A stretch of DNA of 62,284 nucleotides from the NCBI GenBank assembly GCA_009691715.1, contig SIAN01000026.1, positions 1-62,284 on the forward strand. The letters run 5' to 3'. Both the position numbers and the translations under genes were made by a program. This document shows positions 53,613 through 62,284 of the stretch, one piece after another; the stretch's first letter is position 1, and each line of letters starts with the position of its first letter. The stretch is from Planctomycetota bacterium. Its GTDB lineage: Bacteria > Planctomycetota > B15-G4 > SIAN01. Below the pieces are notes generated by a model. That model ran no database searches. It was not told the DNA's origin and was given only the letters and a program-made list of their open reading frames with translations.

Positions 53613-54767
53613 TTGGCGCGATGGAGACGAGGCGGGAGTCTCCAAAGACAGCGCGTCAGCCGCGGCAGTTGGCCGCGGCCTGACTGGCTGCTCGATGCGG
53701 TGAAGCGGCGGCGGCCGAACGTGGCCGAGCTGATGGACCAGGCGGCACTGCTGGCGATCAAGCAGCAGGAGGACGCGGGCGCCGATCTCATCACCGACGG
53801 CGAGCAGCGGCGCGACAACTTCTATTCGTTCCTCTGCGACAAGCTCGACGGCTTGCGGCTGATGACGATGGCCGATCTGCTCGACCACGTGGAGGACAAG
53901 CCGGGCTTCGAGGCGCTGCTGCAGACGCTCGACGTGCCGGCCTTCGCGATCAAGAACCCGACCGTCGTCGGCAAGCTGCGCGCGAAGGCGCCGCTGGTCG
54001 CCGACGACGCCCGTTTCCTGCGCCAGCACACGAAGCGCGCGATCAAGGTCACGCTGCCGGGACCCGACCTGCTGTCGCGTTCGATATGGGTCAAGCGCCT
54101 CTCCGAGTCGGCCTACCCGACGCGCGCCGAGCTGATCGACGACCTCGTCGCCCTTCTGCGCGCGGAGCTCCTCGAACTCGAGCGCATGGGCGTCGAGATG
54201 GTGCAGTTCGACGAGCCGGTGCTGACCGAACTCGTGTTCGCCGGCAAATCGGCAACTCGCACCTTCATGTGCGCAGCGCTGGCGGCACAGGCGAGCCCGG
54301 AGAGCGAACTGGAACTGGCCGTCGAGCTGATCAACCGCGTCGTCGAAGGCGTGTCCGGCACCATCACCGGGATCCACGTCTGCCGCGGCAACTGGAGCCG
54401 CAAGGAAGAGGTCCTCCTCGCCGGCAGTTACGACCCGCTCATGCCCTACTTCGCGCGGATGAAGGTGAAGCAGTTCGTGCTCGAGTACGCGACCGAGCGG
54501 GCCGGAACGCTCGACGCTCGCGCGCAACTGCCGCCCGGCGCGCAAGTCGGCCTCGGCGCCGTCAACCCGCGCACCAGCGAGAGCGAGCCGGTCGCGACCA
54601 TCGTCGCGCGCGCCCGCCGCATCGCCGAACTGCTCGGAACCGAACGTGTCTTCCTCAATCCCGACTGCGGTTTTGGGACCTTCGCCGAGCGCCCGATGAA
54701 CAGCGCTGCCGCTGCCGAGCAGAAGATCGCAGCGCTCGCCACCGCCGCCGCAGAACTGCGGCGCTAG
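53613..54767 (+). CDS. MetE-like (cobalamin-independent methionine synthase catalytic domain) protein
   Basis: The protein has about 384 residues and corresponds to the C-terminal half of MetE. It has G-S-W-P-R-P-D-W-L near the start, D-G-E-Q-R-R-D-N, M-V-Q-F-D-E-P-V-L, the zinc ligands H-V-C-R-G-N and P-D-C-G-F, and N-P-R-T-S-E. Short MetE homologues methylate homocysteine or related thiols using other donors. The N-terminus is unclear: no ATG or good binding site lies before G-S-W-P-R-P, and TTG 53613 is a tentative start. The stop is TAG and overlaps the convergent sulfatase by 4 bp. Confidence 0.75.
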   Translation: MARWRRGGSLQRQRVSRGSWPRPDWLLDAVKRRRPNVAELMDQAALLAIKQQEDAGADLITDGEQRRDNFYSFLCDKLDGLRLMTMADLLDHVEDKPGFEALLQTLDVPAFAIKNPTVVGKLRAKAPLVADDARFLRQHTKRAIKVTLPGPDLLSRSIWVKRLSESAYPTRAELIDDLVALLRAELLELERMGVEMVQFDEPVLTELVFAGKSATRTFMCAALAAQASPESELELAVELINRVVEGVSGTITGIHVCRGNWSRKEEVLLAGSYDPLMPYFARMKVKQFVLEYATERAGTLDARAQLPPGAQVGLGAVNPRTSESEPVATIVARARRIAELLGTERVFLNPDCGFGTFAERPMNSAAAAEQKIAALATAAAELRR

Positions 54768-56042
54768 TCGCCGTAGCCCAGTTCCTCGAGCCGCTTCCTC
54801 GCCTCGTCGGTGAGTGCGTTCGGCTCGGTCGCCGCCGCGCGCTGCTGCTCGATCCAGCCCCGGATGCGGCGCTCGAGACCAGTCACGACATCGACGTGCT
54901 CCTTCGAGACGTCGCGCTGCTCATTCGGATCGGCTTCGAGGTCGCGCAGCACGCCCCGAGGCGAGCCGTTCACGTTGACAACAGAGAGCTTCCAGCGACC
55001 TGACCAGGCGACCAGCACGTCGGGCAGCTTGCCCAATTTTCGATCGTCGACTCGCACCGGCAGCGAGCCGAACACGACGTCATCCCACTCCGGCTCCTCG
55101 CCGCGCAGCATCGGCCAGAGACTGCGGCTCGCCACCCCTTCCGGTGGCGCGATCCCGAACGGTTGCAGCAGCGTCGCGAAAAGGTCCGCCATCGCGACCC
55201 ACTTCGGGGCGACCAGCCCTTCCGCGACTCCCGGCCCGCAAACGACCAGCGGCAATCGCATCGTCTGCTCGCGGGTGCTGCGCGGGTGCTGCGCAACGGT
55301 GCCTGAACGAAAGCTCTCGCCGTGGTCGCCAACGATGACCAAGAGCGTGCGCTCGAACTGCCCGCGTTCGCGCGGCGCCGCGACGATCTCCCCCACGCGC
55401 TGGTCGACCAGCGCGACCTCCGCCGCATAACGGTCTTCAAGCGCAGCCAGCCACTCCGGCGCCGGAGGGATCGTCGAGCGGTCCGGCGTACTTCACGGTG
55501 GCGAACTGTTCCCGCAACGCGGCGGGCGGCTCGAACGGCGAGTGCGCGATGTAGTAGTGCATCCACGCCAGCACCGGCTTCTTCGGCGGAAGCGAGTCGA
55601 GCCACTGGAAGCGGCGCGGCGCAACCTCGGTCGCCTGCGCACTGGTGTCGTTGAAGCTGGTCGAAAACCCCTGAGTGAGGTTCTGCTCGTCGAAGGACAT
55701 CACGTTGAAGAAGGCGCCCGTCGCGACGTCGGCGCCGGCAAGCAGTTCGGCCAACGTCGACGCCGTGTCGTTCAGCCCGAGCTAGTTGCAAGTCGTGCCG
55801 TGGGAGAGCGGCGAGCGTCCGGTCATCAGCGTCGCGTGTGACGGCATCGTCTCCGGCATCGGCGCGACGGCGCGCGCGAACCGAACGCCGCGCGCGGCAA
55901 GTTGATCGAGGTTCGGCGTGCAGCCGCGGACGTCGCCGTAGCAGCCGAAGTGGTCGGTACGGACCGTGTCGAGCGTGACCAGAACAACACGTGACGGAGG
56001 TTCGGCCTGGCTGAAGGCCGCGAGCAGCGGACCAATCATCAT
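54764..56042 (-). pseudogene. Sulfatase-like hydrolase with one TAG and one frameshift
   Basis: The reading begins at ATG 56042: a signal-like segment, V-V-L-V-T-L-D-T-V-R-T-D (metal Asp), E-T-M-P-S-H-A-T-L-M-T-G-R (Thr at the usual Cys/Ser). TAG at 55782-55784 follows T-T-C-N; the same frame goes on with L-N-D-T-A-S-T-L-A-E-L-L. Near 55463-55472 one extra base shifts the frame; removing it gives A-P-E-W-L-A-A-L-E-D-R-Y and then V-I-V-G-D-H-G-E-S-F. All family landmarks survive, so the damage is recent or a sequence error. Confidence 0.82.
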
Positions 56043-56155
56043 CACGCACGCTTCTCCATTGAACATGCAGGACGATAGTGGTTCGCGTCGTCGGTGGCTC
56101 GCGTCGTCACGTCGCTCGGGACAAAACGGAAGCAGAGCTTTATCGTCTGGATTCG

Positions 56156-56965
56156 ATGCGACGAATCGCCCTGCCTGTTGGGTTGGTGCTGCTGTTGGTT
56201 GGGTGGGCGTTGGCTCGGCGGTCGCGGGTCGTCGAGTTTGCGCCCGATTGGGCGACCGCCGAAGACCGCGCTGTCGCCGACGGCTGCTGGATCGTCGCGC
56301 ACATTCGTCGCGACGACCGCGCCGGAAGTCGCGCGCTCGACGAACTCCTCGACACCGAGGTCGCTTGTCGCGCGCTCCGTGACGCGACCGGCGAGCGTTT
56401 CGTCCACGTGCGACTCGAATCGACTTCTGATCACGCGATCGTGACGTCGCTCGCCGGCCCCGCCACCGCGGTCGCGACTCTTGTCGTGCAGCCGAACTCG
56501 ACTGCCGCTCCAACCGATCCCGCCGATCGGCTCGTCGGCCGCCTCGACGGATTCGTCGAGCTCAACACGCTCTGTCGGTTCCTCGCCGACGCCGACGCGA
56601 TGGATGCGCCGATCCGCGCGTCAGCGGCGGCGTTGCGTGCGAACCCGAACGACCACGCCGCGGCGCTGGCGCTTGCGGAGCCGCTGCTCGCGCTCGGCGC
56701 TCTCGACCGCGTCGAGCGGCTCCTCACCGCGATCCTCGGCAGCACGCCTTCGACCAGTCTCCGCGAGTCGGCAGCGCCGGCTGAACCGCCTTGCCCTGAC
56801 GACCCATCCGTTCGCCGCGCTCTCGAACTTCGGATCTCGCTCTTCCTTCGCCGAGGGCAGATCGAGCACGCTCTGGAGACGCGCCGAGAGCTCGCCCGCC
56901 GCTATCCTCCCGCTCCTTCCGCGATCGATGCCGATCGCACGCCGACGATGCCCGCGCCACACTGA
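56156..56965 (+). CDS. Uncharacterised membrane-anchored protein with thioredoxin- and TPR-like parts
   Basis: The 269-residue protein has an N-terminal helix (L-P-V-G-L-V-L-L-L-V-G-W-A-L). The middle domain resembles a degenerate thioredoxin fold with no CxxC (C-W-I-V-A-H-I-R-R-D-D, then A-T-L-V-V-Q-P). The C-terminal part has TPR-like helices (N-P-N-D-H-A-A-A-L-A-L-A-E-P). The function is unknown. It is divergent from the broken sulfatase and 17 bp upstream of the NHL gene. Confidence 0.6.
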   Translation: MRRIALPVGLVLLLVGWALARRSRVVEFAPDWATAEDRAVADGCWIVAHIRRDDRAGSRALDELLDTEVACRALRDATGERFVHVRLESTSDHAIVTSLAGPATAVATLVVQPNSTAAPTDPADRLVGRLDGFVELNTLCRFLADADAMDAPIRASAAALRANPNDHAAALALAEPLLALGALDRVERLLTAILGSTPSTSLRESAAPAEPPCPDDPSVRRALELRISLFLRRGQIEHALETRRELARRYPPAPSAIDADRTPTMPAPH

Positions 56966-56982
56966 ACTGGGAACACTCGCTG

Positions 56983-58056
56983 ATGCCAAAGACACACGGC
57001 CTCCTCAGCACACGCACTGCCGCCGCAGCGGCTGCCACCCTGCTGATCGCCGCGGCCGCGGCGTTCCCGTTGCACGCGCGGCAAGCGGCACCGCCCGCCC
57101 CCGCGCCCACGCCGACGATCACGCTCGGCTCCGGCCGCCACACCTACGAGTGGGTCCGCAACTGGGCGAAGCTGCCGCAGGGCATGGCCGACCTCGGCAG
57201 CACCCACGGCGGAATCGTGATCGACAAGAAGAATCGCGTGCTGGTCTCTACCGACACTGCGAACTCGCTCTGCATCTTCGACGCCGACGGCAACTGGCAA
57301 GGCGCGATCGGCCAGGAGCTGAACGGCGGACTGCACGGACTGATGATCCGCGAGGAGGGCGGCGAGGAGTTCATCTATGCCGCGCACCTCTCCGCGCACG
57401 AGGCGGTGAAGCTGAAGCTCGACGGATCAGTGGTGTGGCGCGTCGGCTACCCGCAGGAATCGGGCATCTACAAGGACGAAGGCGGCTACGCGCCGACCGG
57501 CATCGCGGTGCTGCCCGACGGCGCGATCGTCGTCGCCGACGGCTACAGCACCTCGTGGCTGCACTTGTTCGACAAGGACCAGAAGTACGTGAAGTCGTTC
57601 GGCGGCGGCGGCACCGAGCCGGGCAAGTTCCAGACCTGCCACGGACTCTGCCTCGACACGCGCTACGACAAGCCGCTGCTGCTGATCGCCGATCGCGCGA
57701 ATCAGCGGCTGCAGCACTTCGACCTCGACTGCAACTTCGTCAAGCTCCATGACCAGGAGCTGCGCCTGCCCTGCTTCACGACCATCGCGCACGGCGACGG
57801 CGACGTCGCGGTGCCCGACCTGCAGGGGCGCGTGACGATCTTCGACCGCGACATGAAGCTCGTCTGCCACTTGGGCGACAACGAGGACCCCGGCCTGCGC
57901 TCGAACTTCGACGTCCGCCACGATCGCCTCAAGGACGGCCAGTTCACCTCGCCGCACGGCTGCACCTGGGACAAGGACGGCAACCTCTACGTGCAGGACT
58001 GGAACGTGCTCGGGCGCATCACCAAGCTGAAGCGGGTGAAGCCGGCGGGGAAGTAG
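56983..58056 (+). CDS. Secreted NHL-type six-bladed beta-propeller protein
   Basis: The 357-residue protein has an Ala-rich signal peptide (cleavage near L-H-A-R-Q). NHL-type blades follow with G-I-V-I-D-K-K-N-R-V-L-V-S-T, G-I-A-V-L-P-D-G-A-I-V-V-A-D-G-Y and G-K-F-Q-T-C-H-G-L. Similar propellers are binding domains or peptidyl-glycine lyase-like enzymes; no lyase metal set can be assigned by eye. The stop is TAG. Confidence 0.78.
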   Translation: MPKTHGLLSTRTAAAAAATLLIAAAAAFPLHARQAAPPAPAPTPTITLGSGRHTYEWVRNWAKLPQGMADLGSTHGGIVIDKKNRVLVSTDTANSLCIFDADGNWQGAIGQELNGGLHGLMIREEGGEEFIYAAHLSAHEAVKLKLDGSVVWRVGYPQESGIYKDEGGYAPTGIAVLPDGAIVVADGYSTSWLHLFDKDQKYVKSFGGGGTEPGKFQTCHGLCLDTRYDKPLLLIADRANQRLQHFDLDCNFVKLHDQELRLPCFTTIAHGDGDVAVPDLQGRVTIFDRDMKLVCHLGDNEDPGLRSNFDVRHDRLKDGQFTSPHGCTWDKDGNLYVQDWNVLGRITKLKRVKPAGK

Positions 58057-58174
58057 GCGGCGCAGCGGCCGCAACCCGGCGACCTCGCGCGGGAACTCGA
58101 CCGGAACTCGGCGACGAGCGTGCAGTACCCTTGCGCTTCAATTCGTCGTCGAGCCTCCCGTCGAGGAATCGCAC

Positions 58175-61100
58175 ATGGCCGCTCGCTCGCAGCTACGTCC
58201 GTTGATTGCCCTCACCCCGCTCGCCATCGCCCTCGCGTGCGGCGCGCCGGCGACCGCGGGGCCCACTGCCACTTCCACTGCCACTTCCACCGTCACTTCC
58301 ACTTCCTCTGCCACTTCCACCGCTGACGCCGGCGCCAACGCAGACGGCAGTGCCGACGGGCCGAACCCCACGGACACCCGTCTGCTCGAACAGCCGGCGC
58401 TCTCCGCGACCCACCTCGCCTTCGTCTACGCCGGCGACCTCTGGGTGGCGCACAGCGACGGCAGCGGAGCGCGCCGCCTCACCTCGCATCCCGGCCAGGA
58501 ATCACGGCCGCGCTTCTCTCCGGACGGGCAATGGCTCGCCTTCTCCGGCGAGTACGACGGAAACGTCGACGTCTTCGTGATGCCCGTCGCCGGCGGCGAG
58601 CCGCGCCGTCTCACCACCCATCCCGGCGCCGACGTCGTGCAGGGCTTCACCGCCGATGGCCGCGAACTGCTCTTCACTTCGCAACGCGACGTCCATTCGG
58701 GCCGCTTCCAGCACCTCTTCCGCGTCAGCGTCATAGGCGGCTGGCCGACACGCCTCCCGCTGCCGAGTTGCAGCAAGGCGGCGCTCTCGCCCGACGGCAG
58801 GAAGATCGCCTACCTGCCGCTCTCCGAGGCGTTCCAGCAGTGGAAGAACTATCGCGGCGGTCGCACCAGCCGCATCTGGATCTGCGACCTCGCCGACCTC
58901 TCGATCGAGCAGGTGCCGCAGCCGGAGGGGCGCTGCAACGACACCGATCCGATGTGGCTTGGCGACGAGAACGCTGCCCAACTCTTCTTCCGCAGCGATC
59001 GCGCGGGCGAGTTCAACCTCTTCACCTATGACTTGCGCAGCAAGTCCGTGCAGCAGAAGACGACGCACGCTGACTTCCCGATCCTGAATGCCACAGCTGG
59101 CCCCGACGCGATCGTCTACGAGCAGGCCGGCTGGCTCCATCGTTTCGATCCGAACGCGGCGCGTGCAGAGCGCCTCGTCGTCGGCGTCGCTGCCGACCTG
59201 ATCGAGACTCGCCCGCGTTTCGTAAAGGGCGAGCAGTACCTGCGCAGCGCGAGCCTGTCGCCGAGCGGCGCGCGCGTCGCCTTCGGATTCCGCGGCGAAA
59301 TCGTCACGTTGCCCGCCGAGAAGGGCGATCCGCGCAACATGACACAGTCGCCCGGCGTGAACGAGCGCGACCCGGCCTGGTCGCCTGATGGCAAGACGAT
59401 CGCCTGGAGCTCCGACGAAGGGGGCAGCCACCACCTCGTGCTGGCGCCGCAGGACGGGCGCGGCGAGCGACGCGCGCTGACCCTCCCGGGTGCCGGCTTC
59501 TACCGGCCGGCTGGCTGGTCGCGGGACAGCAGCAAGCTGGCGGTGATCGACAACGCGCGCGTCCTCTGGCTGCTCGACGTAGCGACCGGCGCAACACAGA
59601 AGGTCGGCGCTGAGCCGGTCTATGGCGTCTTCCAGTCGATCGCCGTCGCCTGGGCGCCCGATTCGAAGTGGCTCGCCTACACGTTGGCGGGTCGCACCGG
59701 CTTCCGCCGCCTCCACCTCTTCGATGTCGCCACCGGACAGTCGCACGCCGTGACCGATGGGCTCGCCGACGTGACCGATCCCGCTTTCGATGCGAGCGGC
59801 AAGTACCTCTGGTTCGCGGCGTCGACCGACGCCGGGCCGACGCTCAACTGGTTCTCGTTGACCAGCAGCGACCTCGTGCAGAGCAGTTCGCTCTACGTCG
59901 TCTGCTTGAAGAAGGGGACGCCGTCGCCCTTCGCGCCGGAGAGCGACGAGGAGAAGCCTGCCGCCGCGGAGAGCGCCAGCAAGGACGACGCGAAGGCCGC
60001 CGACAAGACTGCCAGCGCGTCGGAGCCCGCGGCCAGCAGCGAGCCGTCGATCGACCTCGAGGGGCTGATGGAGCGAACCGTCGCGCTGCCACTGCCGCCC
60101 GCCAACTACTCGAACCTCGCGGGCGGCGCCGACGGCCAGCTCTGGTACGTGAAGCTGGAGCGCGTGCCGTACTCGGGGACACCGCCGCGGCCGGCGCTGG
60201 CGCGCTTCGACCTCTCGACGCGCAAGGAAAAGGTAGTGCAGGAGGGCGTCGACGGCTTCGAACTCTCGGCCGATCGCAAGAAGCTGCTGATCAGCGGCAG
60301 CGATGGTCGCTTCGTGGTCGCGGCCGGCGACACGCTCGACAAGAGCAAGGGCAAGCTCGCGATTGACGCGATCGAGGTGCGCATCGAGCCGCGCGCCGAG
60401 TGGGCGCAGATCCTCGACGAGGTGTGGCGGATCAATCGTGACTGGTTCTACGACCCGGGCATGCACGGCGCCGACTGGCCGGCCATGCGCGCGCGCTACG
60501 CGCAGTTCCTGCCGCACCTCGCGACGCGCGGTGACCTGAATCGCGTGATCCAGTGGCTCTGCTCCGAACTGGCGGTCGGCCACAGTTACTCGGGCGGCGG
60601 CGATACGCTCATCGCCGGCAAGCCGGTGGCGGGCGGATTGCTCGGCGCCGACTACGAGGTTGTCGACGGCCGCTATCGGTTCGCGAAGGTCTTCGGCGGG
60701 CCGCCGTTCGCGCCCGAACTGCGCGCGCCGCTCGCGGCACCGGGAGTCGAGGTGAAACCGGGCGAGTATCTGCTGGCGGTCGATGGAATCGATCTGCTCG
60801 CGACGGAAGAGTTGTTCGCGCGATTCGAGGGGCGTGCCGGCAAGCAGGTCGAGCTCACGGTCGGGCCGACCGCGGATGGAGCGGGCGCGCGCAGCATCAA
60901 GGTCGTACCGATCGAAAACGAATCGGCGCTGCGCAACCGCGACTGGGTCGAGGGCAACCTGCGGCGTGTGACCGAAGCGACGAACGGCCGCGTCGCCTAC
61001 GTCTACGTGCCGAACACGTCGGACGCCGGCTTCACCTACTTCAAGCGCTGGTTCTTCCCGCAAGTCGATCGCGAGGCGCTGATCATCGATGAGCGGATGA

Positions 61101-61594
61101 ACGGCGGCGGCTCGTACGCCGACTACATCATCGATCTGCTGCGGCGCCCCTACACCGCGCATTGGGCCACCCGCTACGGCGAAAGCTTCATCACGCCGCA
61201 AGGGGCGCTGTTCGGGCCGAGCGTGATGCTGATCGACGAGACAGCCGGATCGGGCGGCGACCTGCTGCCGTGGATGTTCCGCAAGTTTGGGCTCGGCAAG
61301 CTGATCGGCCGGCCGACTTGGGGCGGACTGGTCGGCATCCTCGGCTTCCCCGAGCTGATGGACGGCGGCAGCGTCACGGCGCCGAACCTCGCGATCTGGA
61401 CCGAGGACGACGGTTTCTGCGTCGAGAACGTCGGCGTCCCGCCCGACCTCGAAGTTGAGATGCTCCCCGCCGAGTGCGTCAACGGCCGCGACCCGCAGCT
61501 CGAACGCGCGATCGAGGAGGCCCTGGCGGAACTGGCCAGGAACCCGCCCCAGCCGGCGAAGCAGCCACCCTTCCCTGTGCGCGCGCGCCGGTAA
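58175..61594 (+). CDS. Tricorn protease homologue (S41 family)
   Basis: The 1139-residue protein starts at ATG 58175 with GAGGAA 6 nt upstream. A signal peptide and a Thr/Ser/Ala-repeat linker come first. Two propellers follow, with PD40-type blades (S-R-P-R-F-S-P-D-G-Q-W-L-A-F, R-D-P-A-W-S-P-D-G-K). The C-terminal part has a helical bundle, a PDZ-like domain and the S41 core with catalytic His in V-G-H-S-Y-S-G-G-G-D and nucleophile Ser in G-S-G-G-D-L-L-P-W. It degrades peptides, here probably in the periplasm. A low-complexity acidic/Ala loop lies near residues 590-620. Confidence 0.92.
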   Translation: MAARSQLRPLIALTPLAIALACGAPATAGPTATSTATSTVTSTSSATSTADAGANADGSADGPNPTDTRLLEQPALSATHLAFVYAGDLWVAHSDGSGARRLTSHPGQESRPRFSPDGQWLAFSGEYDGNVDVFVMPVAGGEPRRLTTHPGADVVQGFTADGRELLFTSQRDVHSGRFQHLFRVSVIGGWPTRLPLPSCSKAALSPDGRKIAYLPLSEAFQQWKNYRGGRTSRIWICDLADLSIEQVPQPEGRCNDTDPMWLGDENAAQLFFRSDRAGEFNLFTYDLRSKSVQQKTTHADFPILNATAGPDAIVYEQAGWLHRFDPNAARAERLVVGVAADLIETRPRFVKGEQYLRSASLSPSGARVAFGFRGEIVTLPAEKGDPRNMTQSPGVNERDPAWSPDGKTIAWSSDEGGSHHLVLAPQDGRGERRALTLPGAGFYRPAGWSRDSSKLAVIDNARVLWLLDVATGATQKVGAEPVYGVFQSIAVAWAPDSKWLAYTLAGRTGFRRLHLFDVATGQSHAVTDGLADVTDPAFDASGKYLWFAASTDAGPTLNWFSLTSSDLVQSSSLYVVCLKKGTPSPFAPESDEEKPAAAESASKDDAKAADKTASASEPAASSEPSIDLEGLMERTVALPLPPANYSNLAGGADGQLWYVKLERVPYSGTPPRPALARFDLSTRKEKVVQEGVDGFELSADRKKLLISGSDGRFVVAAGDTLDKSKGKLAIDAIEVRIEPRAEWAQILDEVWRINRDWFYDPGMHGADWPAMRARYAQFLPHLATRGDLNRVIQWLCSELAVGHSYSGGGDTLIAGKPVAGGLLGADYEVVDGRYRFAKVFGGPPFAPELRAPLAAPGVEVKPGEYLLAVDGIDLLATEELFARFEGRAGKQVELTVGPTADGAGARSIKVVPIENESALRNRDWVEGNLRRVTEATNGRVAYVYVPNTSDAGFTYFKRWFFPQVDREALIIDERMNGGGSYADYIIDLLRRPYTAHWATRYGESFITPQGALFGPSVMLIDETAGSGGDLLPWMFRKFGLGKLIGRPTWGGLVGILGFPELMDGGSVTAPNLAIWTEDDGFCVENVGVPPDLEVEMLPAECVNGRDPQLERAIEEALAELARNPPQPAKQPPFPVRARR
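58264..58323 (+). repeat. 12-bp-type repeat in the tricorn linker
   Basis: Imperfect copies of CCACTTCCACTG encode T-S-T-A-type units directly after the signal peptide. The codon pattern is simple and such tracts change length readily, keeping the frame. Confidence 0.7.
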
Positions 61595-61806
61595 CCGCGT
61601 CCCGCGACCGAGGAGCCGTCCCCGCTGACGCCCGACATCCCGATCCGGGTTCGAAACGCCGGTCAGTTCCGCACACCCGCACCACTCCGCGCGCCGTCAG
61701 CGTGCAGTTCAGTCGACTCGAGCGGCGGCGGCCAGTGCATTGCTTCGTATCCGTCACGCCAAGCACGCTTTGCGCTGCCGTATGGTCGTAGCTCGTGGAT
61801 TGGCGC

Positions 61807-62284
61807 TCAGCGCGACAGCGCGGCGCGGATGACCTGCTCGGCGCGCGACAGCTCTTGCTCGACCTGGCCAGCGAAGTGTTGCTTCCAGCCGTGCGGGGTG
61901 AGCTTCATGACATTCGCTTCGCGGCCGATCCTGAGCAGCACGTCGCGCAGGTAGGTCTGCGGGACGATGCCGATCTCCTTGCAGGTTTGGACCAGCGTGT
62001 AGAGCACGGCGGCCGCCTTGCCGCCACGGGCGTTGCCGACCATCAGCCAGTTCTTCCGACCGACCGCGACCGCGCGCAGCGCACGTTCGGCCGGCAGGTT
62101 GTCGATGTTGAGGCGACCGTCCTCGACGTAGCGCGTCAGCGCCGCCCAGTTCGAGAGCGCGTAGTGGATCGCTTTCGCCAAAGGACTCTTGTCGAGCACC
62201 TGCGTCCGCGCGAGTTCGAGCCACTCCTGCAGTTCGTTCAGGACCGGTCGCGCCGAGCTTTCGCGCAACTCGCGCACGCCGTCT
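61807..62284 (-). CDS. IS66-family transposase, C-terminal part (cut by window edge)
   Basis: The frame is open to the right edge. About 158 visible residues match the TnpC C-terminus: Y-A-L-S-N-W-A-A-L-T-R-Y, D-G-R-L-N-I-D-N-L-P-A-E-R-A-L, G-R-K-N-W-L and Y-L-R-D-V-L-L-R-I. The usual I-D-N-N-x-A-E-R reads I-D-N-L-P-A-E-R. The 212 bp between tricorn and this gene hold no gene. GTATCCGTCA at 61747-61756 may be near the element's end, but this is a guess. Confidence 0.85.
   Translation of the reverse strand, partial: DGVRELRESSARPVLNELQEWLELARTQVLDKSPLAKAIHYALSNWAALTRYVEDGRLNIDNLPAERALRAVAVGRKNWLMVGNARGGKAAAVLYTLVQTCKEIGIVPQTYLRDVLLRIGREANVMKLTPHGWKQHFAGQVEQELSRAEQVIRAALSR

Noticed and set aside
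61648..61657. tRNA T-arm-like GGTTCGAAAC
   Set aside because: The flanking bases do not form a 5-bp T stem, and no acceptor or anticodon arms can be drawn.

Overview
The window is GC-rich DNA from a Gram-negative bacterium, most likely a planctomycete. That placement is inference. It rests on the LPS/outer-membrane genes, a dockerin-like secreted protein, a B12-dependent ribonucleotide reductase, a tricorn-type protease, a sialate O-acetylesterase, a sulfatase, and the N-terminus of a large-family Ser/Thr kinase. Genes are dense and many overlap by 4 bases (ATGA or GTGA).

Layout. 1-316: the 5' part of an IS5-type transposase running off the left edge. 414-8030: a frameshifted secreted dockerin-like protein, a methyltransferase/DUF4432 pair, a flippase, a PilZ protein, a pseudopilin-like protein and an outer-membrane barrel with a long structured leader. 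8173-12953: a secreted GH42-like hydrolase coupled to a DinG-type helicase, then a lipoprotein. 12966-17898: a minus-strand type IV pilin-like operon in which three of the first four genes are interrupted. 18028-23844: O-antigen ligase, a double KaiC-like ATPase, a 164-bp inverted-repeat element, a GT39-type glycosyltransferase and an SGNH hydrolase. 23829-30216: a YyaL-like protein without its thioredoxin domain, RsfS, a possible 34-residue ORF, and an ABC-transporter operon ending in a membrane protein that may be a degenerate pyrophosphatase. 30401-36302: an M48 peptidase, a SEC-C protein, a propeller protein, a 28-bp tandem repeat and the B12-dependent reductase. 36666-41568: a LAB_N protein, a decayed rtcA beside intact rtcB, an LpxL-type acyltransferase and an ArnT-like transferase. 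41855-43496: an IS1380-family element that has truncated a Ser/Thr kinase. 44132-61594: sialate O-acetylesterase, DUF1428, a candidate selenoprotein, a toroid-repeat protein pair, PruA, a rhodanese, a MetE-type protein, a broken sulfatase, an NHL propeller and tricorn protease. 61807-62284: the 3' part of an IS66-type transposase.

Most notable: at 46610-47494 a secreted thioredoxin-like reading frame is crossed by one in-frame TGA. The TGA falls exactly at the first cysteine of the CxxC motif (U-A-S-C). A perfect 7-bp hairpin starts 11 nt after it, which is the expected geometry of a bacterial SECIS. This is a candidate selenoprotein that ordinary gene calling would split or shorten.

Second theme: an unusual number of otherwise well-preserved genes are interrupted. 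Three carry single in-frame TAG codons (pilus protein, kinase, sulfatase). Several carry frameshifts that one removed base would restore. TAG also ends intact genes here, so wholesale reassignment is unlikely. The choices are nonsense decay, amber suppression, or base-calling error, and reads plus homologues would decide.
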